A DNA stretch of 64,000 nucleotides, taken from assembly GCF_017948455.1 (NCBI RefSeq), contig NZ_JAFFSU010000022.1:1-64000 (forward strand), read 5' to 3'. This DNA comes from Streptomyces sp. GESEQ-4. Its GTDB lineage: Bacteria; Actinomycetota; Actinomycetes; Streptomycetales; Streptomycetaceae. Below the pieces are notes generated by a model. That model saw only the letters and a program-made list of their open reading frames with translations, made no database searches and was not told where the DNA came from. Below, one piece after another: positions 59,051-64,000 of this stretch; positions within the stretch are counted from its first letter, which is position 1, and every line of letters begins with the position of its first letter. The position numbers and the translations under genes are program-made.

Positions 59051-59982
59051 CGACCGTGGTCACGACGCAGGAGGGTACGGACACCCCGTACGCCCTGTCC
59101 CACCTCGACGCCCTGGAGTCGGAGGGCGTGCACATCTTCCGGGAGGTGGCGGGCGAGTTCGAGCGGCCGGTGATCCTCTTCTCCGGCGGCAAGGACTCCA
59201 TCGTCATGCTGCATCTGGCGCTGAAGGCGTTCGCCCCCGCGGCGATCCCCTTCTCGCTGCTACACGTGGACACCGGCCACAACTTCCCCGAAGTGCTGGA
59301 GTACCGCGACCGCGTGGTGGCCGCACATGGGCTGCGCCTCCATGTGGCCTCCGTACAGGACTACATCGACCGCGGTGTGCTGCGCGAACGTCCCGACGGG
59401 ACACGGAACCCACTGCAGACACTCCCGCTGACCGAGAAGATCCAGGCGGAGAAGTTCGACGCCGTCTTCGGCGGCGGACGCCGGGACGAGGAGAAAGCCC
59501 GCGCCAAGGAACGGGTGTTCTCGCTGCGCGACGAGTTCTCGCAGTGGGACCCCCGCCGCCAGCGCCCCGAGCTGTGGAACCTCTACAACGGCCGCCACGC
59601 ACCCGGCGAACACGTCCGCGTCTTCCCGCTGTCCAACTGGACCGAGCTGGACGTGTGGCAGTACATCGCCCGCGAGGGCATCGAGCTGCCGGAGATCTAC
59701 TTCGCGCACGAGCGTGAGGTGTTCCAGCGGGCCGGCATGTGGCTGACCGCCGGCGAGTGGGGCGGGCCGAAGGCGACCGAGACGGTGGAGAAGCGGCGAG
59801 TGCGCTACCGCACCGTCGGCGACATGTCCTGCACCGGCGCCGTCGACTCCGACGCGACGACGCTGGAGGCCGTGATCACCGAGATCGCCGCGTCCCGGCT
59901 CACCGAGCGCGGCGCCACCCGCGCCGACGACAAGCTCTCCGAGGCCGCGATGGAAGACCGCAAGCGCGAGGGGTACTTCTAA
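59047..59982 (+). CDS. cysD: Sulfate adenylyltransferase subunit 2
   Basis: 311-residue PP-loop ATP sulfurylase subunit that makes APS from ATP and sulfate. The PP-loop is LFSGGKDSIVMLHLA near residue 47; also VDTGHNFPEVLEYRD, FGGGRRDEEKARAKER and a C-terminal VGDMSCTGAVDS. It works as a heterodimer with CysN, whose GTPase drives the reaction. ATG 59047 overlaps the cysC stop by 4 bp. CysN starts two bases after the cysD stop. Confidence 0.94.
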   Translation: MTTVVTTQEGTDTPYALSHLDALESEGVHIFREVAGEFERPVILFSGGKDSIVMLHLALKAFAPAAIPFSLLHVDTGHNFPEVLEYRDRVVAAHGLRLHVASVQDYIDRGVLRERPDGTRNPLQTLPLTEKIQAEKFDAVFGGGRRDEEKARAKERVFSLRDEFSQWDPRRQRPELWNLYNGRHAPGEHVRVFPLSNWTELDVWQYIAREGIELPEIYFAHEREVFQRAGMWLTAGEWGGPKATETVEKRRVRYRTVGDMSCTGAVDSDATTLEAVITEIAASRLTERGATRADDKLSEAAMEDRKREGYF

Positions 59983-59984
59983 CG

Positions 59985-61340
59985 ATGTCCAGCACCACCG
60001 AACCCACCGAGCCGCTGTCGGTCGAGCAGCTGTCGGAGACCACCCTGCTGCGTTTCGCGACGGCGGGCTCGGTCGACGACGGCAAGTCCACGCTCGTCGG
60101 ACGGCTGCTGCACGACTCCAAGTCGATCCTCACCGATCAGCTGGAGGCGGTCGAGCGCGCCTCGGCCTCGCGAGGTCAGGACGCCCCCGACCTCGCCCTC
60201 CTCACCGACGGCCTGCGCGCCGAGCGCGAGCAGGGCATCACCATCGACGTGGCCTACCGCTACTTCGCCACGCCCAAGCGCCGCTTCATCCTCGCCGACA
60301 CGCCCGGCCATGTGCAGTACACCCGCAACATGGTCACGGGCGCCTCCACGGCCGAGCTGACGGTGATCCTGATCGACGCGCGCAACGGCGTCGTCGAGCA
60401 GACCCGCCGGCACGCGGCGCTGGCGGCGCTGCTGCGGGTTCCGCACGTGGTCCTCGCCGTCAACAAGATGGACCTCGTCGACTACAAGGAAGCCGTGTTC
60501 GCCGCGATCGCCGAGGAGTTCACGGCGTACGCGACCGAGCTGGGCGTCCCCGAGGTCACCGCGATCCCGATCTCGGCGCTCGCGGGCGACAACGTCGTGG
60601 AGCCGTCCGCGGTCATGGACTGGTACGGCGGCCCGACGGTGCTCGAGCACCTGGAGACGGTGCCCGTCGCCCACGACCTGAGCCACTGCCACGCCCGGCT
60701 GCCCGTGCAGTACGTGATCCGGCCGCAGACCGTCGAGCACCCGGACTACCGGGGCTACGCGGGCCAGATCGCGGCCGGTTCGTTCCACGTCGGCGAGCAG
60801 ATCACGGTCCTGCCGGCCGGCCGCTCGACGAAGATCAGCGGTATCGACCTGCTCGGCGAGCCCGTCGACGTCGCCTGGACCACCCAGTCGGTGACGCTCC
60901 TGCTCGAGGACGACATCGACATCTCGCGCGGCGACCTGATCGTGCCCAGCAAGGACGCGCCGCCCACCACGCAGGACATCGAGGCGACCGTCTGCCATGT
61001 CGCGGACGCCCCGCTGACCGTCGGCCACCGGGTGCTGCTCAAGCACGGCACCCGCACCGTCAAGGCGATCGTCAAGGACATCCCGTCCCGGCTCACCCTC
61101 GACGACCTGTCCCTGCACCCGCACCCGGGACAGCTCGTCGCCAACGACATCGGCCGGGTGAAGATCCGCACCGCCGAGCCGCTGCCGGTCGACTCCTACG
61201 CCGACTCGCGCCGCACCGGCTCGTTCATCCTGATCGACCCGAACGACGGCACCACGCTCACCGCGGGCATGGTCGGCGAGTCGTTCGCCTCCCCGGAGCC
61301 GGTCCGGGACGAGGGCGACGACGACGGGTGGGACTTCTGA
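59985..61340 (+). CDS. cysN: Sulfate adenylyltransferase subunit 1 (GTPase)
   Basis: 451 residues. EF-Tu-like GTPase: G1 GSVDDGKST (near 29), G2 region EQGITIDVAYRYF, G3 DTPGH, G4 NKMD. C-terminal beta-barrel domains 2 and 3 follow (about 230-430). There is no fused APS-kinase domain, consistent with the separate cysC gene. GTP hydrolysis is coupled to APS formation by CysD. The acidic tail (RDEGDDDGWDF) is unusual but typical of Streptomyces orthologues. Last enzyme gene before the importer genes; a 250-bp gap follows. Confidence 0.94.
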   Translation: MSSTTEPTEPLSVEQLSETTLLRFATAGSVDDGKSTLVGRLLHDSKSILTDQLEAVERASASRGQDAPDLALLTDGLRAEREQGITIDVAYRYFATPKRRFILADTPGHVQYTRNMVTGASTAELTVILIDARNGVVEQTRRHAALAALLRVPHVVLAVNKMDLVDYKEAVFAAIAEEFTAYATELGVPEVTAIPISALAGDNVVEPSAVMDWYGGPTVLEHLETVPVAHDLSHCHARLPVQYVIRPQTVEHPDYRGYAGQIAAGSFHVGEQITVLPAGRSTKISGIDLLGEPVDVAWTTQSVTLLLEDDIDISRGDLIVPSKDAPPTTQDIEATVCHVADAPLTVGHRVLLKHGTRTVKAIVKDIPSRLTLDDLSLHPHPGQLVANDIGRVKIRTAEPLPVDSYADSRRTGSFILIDPNDGTTLTAGMVGESFASPEPVRDEGDDDGWDF

Positions 61341-61342
61341 CC

Positions 61343-61516
61343 ATGAACTCCCCCGATGTCTACTCCACGTTCGCGAAGGAGGGCGGCCGCGTCGGCAGCG
61401 GCGCCCTCGGCTGGGGTCCCCCCGAACGGAGTTTGGGGGAGGCCAGGGCGGGGTGCCGCGATGTGTGCGCTGACGTACGCGCACTGCTCGCGCGCCCTCA
61501 CCCCCCACCGCCGTAG
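61343..61516 (+). CDS. Possible small protein between cysN and the sulfonate-binding gene
   Basis: 57 codons from ATG 61343, two bases after the cysN stop. MNSPDVYSTFAKEGGRVGSGALG looks like coding sequence, but from about 61411 it runs into a common hairpin-like sequence and an Arg/Pro-rich tail, so it may be a truncated or spurious gene. No homology is recognised. Confidence 0.35.
   Translation: MNSPDVYSTFAKEGGRVGSGALGWGPPERSLGEARAGCRDVCADVRALLARPHPPPP
61417..61440 (+). terminator. TCCCCCC/GGGGGA hairpin
   Basis: TCCCCCC (61417-61423) pairs with GGGGGA (61435-61440) around GAACGGAGTTT. Similar CCCCCC...GGGGGAG hairpins are widely scattered in Streptomyces intergenic DNA. It may lower read-through from cysN into the importer genes. 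Confidence 0.4.
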
Positions 61517-61589
61517 ACGAAAACCTGCCGCCCTCCCGGCCGCGACCTGAGAGACCGTGACCGCCGGGCCTCCGAGAGGAACCCCTCCC

Positions 61590-62693
61590 GTGCCTGCCAC
61601 ATTCGCCGTACGTCGCACCCTCGCGGTGATCGCCGCGCTCCCCCTCCTCACCCTCGCCGCCTGCGGCTACGGCTCTCAGGCCGAGGACGACGGCACCGCC
61701 AAGGTGGCCGCAGGGGCGGAGAAGATCGACGGTCTCGACTCCGTCCGGATCGGCTACTTCGGGAACCTGACCCACGGCACCGCGCTGGTGGGCGCGAACA
61801 AGGGCTACTTCCAGAAGGCGCTCGGCGCGACCGAGGCCCAGTACCAGATCTTCAACGCCGGTCCCTCCGAGATCGAGGCGCTGAACTCCGACTCCATCGA
61901 CATCGGCTGGATCGGCCCCTCCCCGGCGATCAACGGCTACACCGCGTCGGGTGGCAAGAACCTGCGCATCATCGGCGGTTCGGCGTCCGGCGGTGTGAAG
62001 CTGGTCGTCGATCCGGAGAAGATCAAGTCCCTGAAGGACGTCAAGGGCAAGAAGATCGCCACCCCGCAGCTCGGCAACACGCAGGACGTGGCGTTCCTCA
62101 ACTGGGTCTCGGGGCAGGGCTGGAAGGTCGACGCGGAGAGCGGCAAGGGCGACGTCTCTGTGGTCCGCACTGACAACAAGATCACGCCGGACGCCTACAA
62201 GTCCGGCTCCATCGACGGTGCTTGGGTGCCGGAGCCGACCGCGTCCAAGCTGGTCGCCGAGGGCGGCAAGGTGCTGCTGGACGAGTCGGACCTGTGGCCG
62301 GACAAGAAGTTCGTGATCACGAACATCATCGTGCGGCAGGAATTCCTCAAGGACCACCCGAAGGCCGTCGAGGCGGTGCTGAAGGCCTCGGTCGAGGCCA
62401 ACAAGTGGATCAACGCCAACCCGGACGAGGCCAAGGCAGCGGCGAACAAGCAGCTGGAGGCGGACTCGGGCAAGGCCCTGCCCGCCGAGGTCATCGACCC
62501 GGCCTGGAAGTCGATCACCTTCCTCGACGACCCGCTGGCCGCCACCCTCAACACCGAGGCGGAGCACGCGGTCAAGGCCGGCCTGCTGGAGAAGCCCGAC
62601 CTCAAGGGCATCTACGACCTCACGCTGCTCAACAAGGTCCTCAAGGCCGAGGGCGAGAGCACCGTCGACGACGCCGGTCTCGGCGCGAGCTGA
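61590..62693 (+). CDS. ssuA: Sulfonate/sulfate-ester-type ABC transporter binding lipoprotein
   Basis: 367 residues from GTG 61590 (GAGAGGA 9 bases upstream). Lipobox LAAC near residue 25. Type 2 periplasmic-binding fold of the SsuA/TauA/NMT1 family: VRIGYFGNLTHGTALVGANKGYFQKALG, SIDIGWIGPSPAINGY, SIDGAWVPEPTASKLV. The family binds alkanesulfonates, taurine, nitrate or thiamine precursors. Position directly after cysN, followed by ATPase and permease genes, points to a sulfur source such as sulfonates. Sulfate itself is also possible, because no CysAWTP importer is next to this operon. Confidence 0.85.
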   Translation: MPATFAVRRTLAVIAALPLLTLAACGYGSQAEDDGTAKVAAGAEKIDGLDSVRIGYFGNLTHGTALVGANKGYFQKALGATEAQYQIFNAGPSEIEALNSDSIDIGWIGPSPAINGYTASGGKNLRIIGGSASGGVKLVVDPEKIKSLKDVKGKKIATPQLGNTQDVAFLNWVSGQGWKVDAESGKGDVSVVRTDNKITPDAYKSGSIDGAWVPEPTASKLVAEGGKVLLDESDLWPDKKFVITNIIVRQEFLKDHPKAVEAVLKASVEANKWINANPDEAKAAANKQLEADSGKALPAEVIDPAWKSITFLDDPLAATLNTEAEHAVKAGLLEKPDLKGIYDLTLLNKVLKAEGESTVDDAGLGAS

Positions 62694-62729
62694 CCGAACG
62701 ACCCGATGACTTCCCAGGAGGTGACGACC

Positions 62730-63524
62730 ATGGCCACGACCACGACCCTCGCCAAGGCCGCAGACGACGCTGCGACGGCCGCACACGCCGCCCGGATCGA
62801 GCACGTCTCGAAGTCGTTCGCAGGCCCCGCCGGACAGCAGCTCGTGCTGGACGACATCAGCATCGATGTCGCGCCCGGCGAGTTCGTCACCCTCCTGGGG
62901 GCCTCGGGCTGCGGCAAGTCCACGCTGCTGAACCTGGTGGCCGGGCTCGACGCGCCCACCGCCGGGTCCATCACCACGGACGGCCGCCCGGCCCTGATGT
63001 TCCAGGAACACGCCCTCTTCCCGTGGCTGACCGCCGGCAAGAACATCGAACTCGCCCTCAAACTCAGGGGCGTCACGAAGAACGAGCGGCGCGACAAGGC
63101 CCAGGAACTCCTCGAACTCGTCCGGCTCAAGGGCGCGCACGGCAAGCGGGTGCACGAGCTGTCCGGCGGTATGCGCCAGCGCGTCGCCCTCGCCCGCGCG
63201 CTCGCCCAGGAGAGCCGACTGCTGCTCATGGACGAGCCGTTCGCGGCGCTGGACGCCATCACCCGTGACGTGCTGCACGACGAGCTGACCCGGATCTGGG
63301 CGGAGACCGGGGTGTCCGTTCTCTTCGTCACGCACAACGTGCGCGAGGCGGTGCGGCTCGCGCAGCGCGTCATCCTGCTGTCGTCGCGGCCCGGCCGGAT
63401 CGCCCGCGAGTGGACGGTCGGCATCCCGCAGCCCCGCCGCATCGAGGACGCGCCCGTGGCGGAACTGTCCGTCGAGATCACCGAAGTACTGCGTGGGGAG
63501 ATCCGCCGTCATGGCCAGCACTGA
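62730..63524 (+). CDS. ssuB: ABC transporter ATP-binding protein, SsuB/TauB type
   Basis: 264 residues. ATG 62730 has a perfect AGGAGGTGA Shine-Dalgarno 4 bases upstream; ATG 62706 is less likely. Walker A GASGCGKST, Q-loop MFQEHALFPWLTA, signature LSGGMRQR, Walker B LLLMDEPFAALD, switch His in FVTHNVREA. PRRIEDAPVAELSVEITEVL near the end is typical of nitrate/sulfonate/taurine ATPases. It drives import together with the adjacent permease, whose start lies 14 bp inside this gene. Confidence 0.88.
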   Translation: MATTTTLAKAADDAATAAHAARIEHVSKSFAGPAGQQLVLDDISIDVAPGEFVTLLGASGCGKSTLLNLVAGLDAPTAGSITTDGRPALMFQEHALFPWLTAGKNIELALKLRGVTKNERRDKAQELLELVRLKGAHGKRVHELSGGMRQRVALARALAQESRLLLMDEPFAALDAITRDVLHDELTRIWAETGVSVLFVTHNVREAVRLAQRVILLSSRPGRIAREWTVGIPQPRRIEDAPVAELSVEITEVLRGEIRRHGQH

Positions 63525-64000
63525 CTCGAAGACGACGGAGGACCCCGGGAGCATCGAGGCGGGCCTCGACGCGCTGGAGACCTCGGTCAGCGGCCGGCCG
63601 CCCTTGCGGCAGACCCTGCGCGAGAAGATCCTGCCGCCGGTCATCGCCATCGCTGTGGTCCTCGTCGTCTGGCAGGGACTGATCTCCCTGAAGATCGTCG
63701 ACGACCCCGCGAAGCTGCCCTCCCCCGGTGCCGTGTGGGCCGAGGTCGAGGACGCGTGGCTGAAGGGCACGCTGCTCGACTACATCTGGACGAGCGTCTC
63801 GCGGGGCCTGTTCGGCTTCGCGCTCGCCCTCGTCATCGGCACGCCGCTCGGCCTGCTCGTGGCCCGGGTGAAGTTCGTGCGCGCGGCGATCGGCCCGATC
63901 CTGTCCGGTCTGCAGTCGCTGCCGTCGGTGGCGTGGGTGCCGGCCGCCGTCATCTGGCTCGGCCTGAAGCCCGAGATGATGTACGCGGTGATCCTGCTCG
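63511..64000 (+). CDS. ssuC: ABC transporter permease, SsuC/TauC type (truncated by window end)
   Basis: At least 163 residues, continuing past base 64000. ATG 63511 overlaps ssuB by 14 bp. A soluble N-terminus of about 45 residues is followed by helices VIAIAVVLVVWQGLISL and GLFGFALALVIGTPLGLLV. LSGLQSLPSVAWVPAAVIWLGL matches the conserved cytoplasmic-loop region of the family. Third gene of the sulfonate-type importer. Confidence 0.87.
   Translation, partial: MASTDSKTTEDPGSIEAGLDALETSVSGRPPLRQTLREKILPPVIAIAVVLVVWQGLISLKIVDDPAKLPSPGAVWAEVEDAWLKGTLLDYIWTSVSRGLFGFALALVIGTPLGLLVARVKFVRAAIGPILSGLQSLPSVAWVPAAVIWLGLKPEMMYAVILL

Noticed and set aside
59979..63770. 1263-codon open frame on the minus strand opposite cysN, ssuA, ssuB and ssuC
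   Set aside because: It is antisense to four well-supported genes. Composition (Arg/Val/Gly/Asp-rich, no domain) is what GC-rich third positions produce in the opposite frame.

Overview
The window is high-GC actinobacterial chromosome, almost certainly a Streptomyces. Support comes from extreme GC at third codon positions, GTG/TTG starts, ATGA/GTGA gene overlaps, twin-arginine and lipoprotein signals on most secreted enzymes, many LacI-family regulators, and a sulfate-assimilation operon and a xylFGH-type transporter laid out as I remember them from S. coelicolor. No rRNA, tRNA, CRISPR array or prophage was recognised. One short MITE-like element and several dispersed repeats are present.

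Layout. 1-9.7 kb: the start of a His-rich Tat-exported protein, a secreted endonuclease/exonuclease/phosphatase-fold enzyme with a jacalin-like tail, a divergent SDR/Rrf2 pair with a clear operator, an uncharacterised membrane-toroid plus cupin gene pair, NUDIX and VOC proteins, and a cyclase/M24-like operon divergent from a LysR regulator. 9.7-13.0 kb: a sugar ABC importer of XylFGH type. 13.2-18.5 kb: a polysaccharide operon (DUF2264 hydrolase, rhamnogalacturonan acetylesterase, two GH43 enzymes). 18.7-26.1 kb: a surface-anchored beta-helix protein, a phosphotransferase, homocysteine methyltransferase, an AtzG-like/amidase pair and a LacI regulator. 26.1-45.3 kb: a pectin-type utilisation island with a carboxylesterase, two alginate-lyase-like enzymes, a GH28 enzyme, two carbohydrate ABC importers, a hydroxyacid dehydrogenase and two LacI regulators. 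45.4-55.6 kb: housekeeping and accessory genes (DUF5954, VOC, two AraC regulators, NmrA-like, YihY, AidB-like, GNAT) and a decayed GAF-domain regulator. 55.7-64 kb: a complete assimilatory sulfate operon with an upstream cysteine-containing leader peptide, continuing into an Ssu-type importer cut by the window edge.

How the parts fit. The 13-45 kb region reads as one catabolic programme. Secreted lyases, GH28, GH43 and esterase cut plant rhamnogalacturonan/arabinogalactan-like polymers. ABC importers take up the oligomers, and LacI repressors acting at palindromes built on AACCGGTT, AAGCGCTT or CGAAA-N-TTTC tune expression. The same 14-base operator lies in front of one lacI gene and in the gap between an importer and the dehydrogenase gene, which links them. 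The sulfur operon runs from sulfate activation (CysDN, CysC) through APS/PAPS reduction (CysH) to sulfide (sulfite reductase), then adds sulfonate-type uptake.

Most notable: a 186-bp element with perfect 20-bp terminal inverted repeats sits in frame inside the Tat signal of a 1171-residue lyase. It adds exactly 62 residues, and removing it leaves an ordinary Tat signal.
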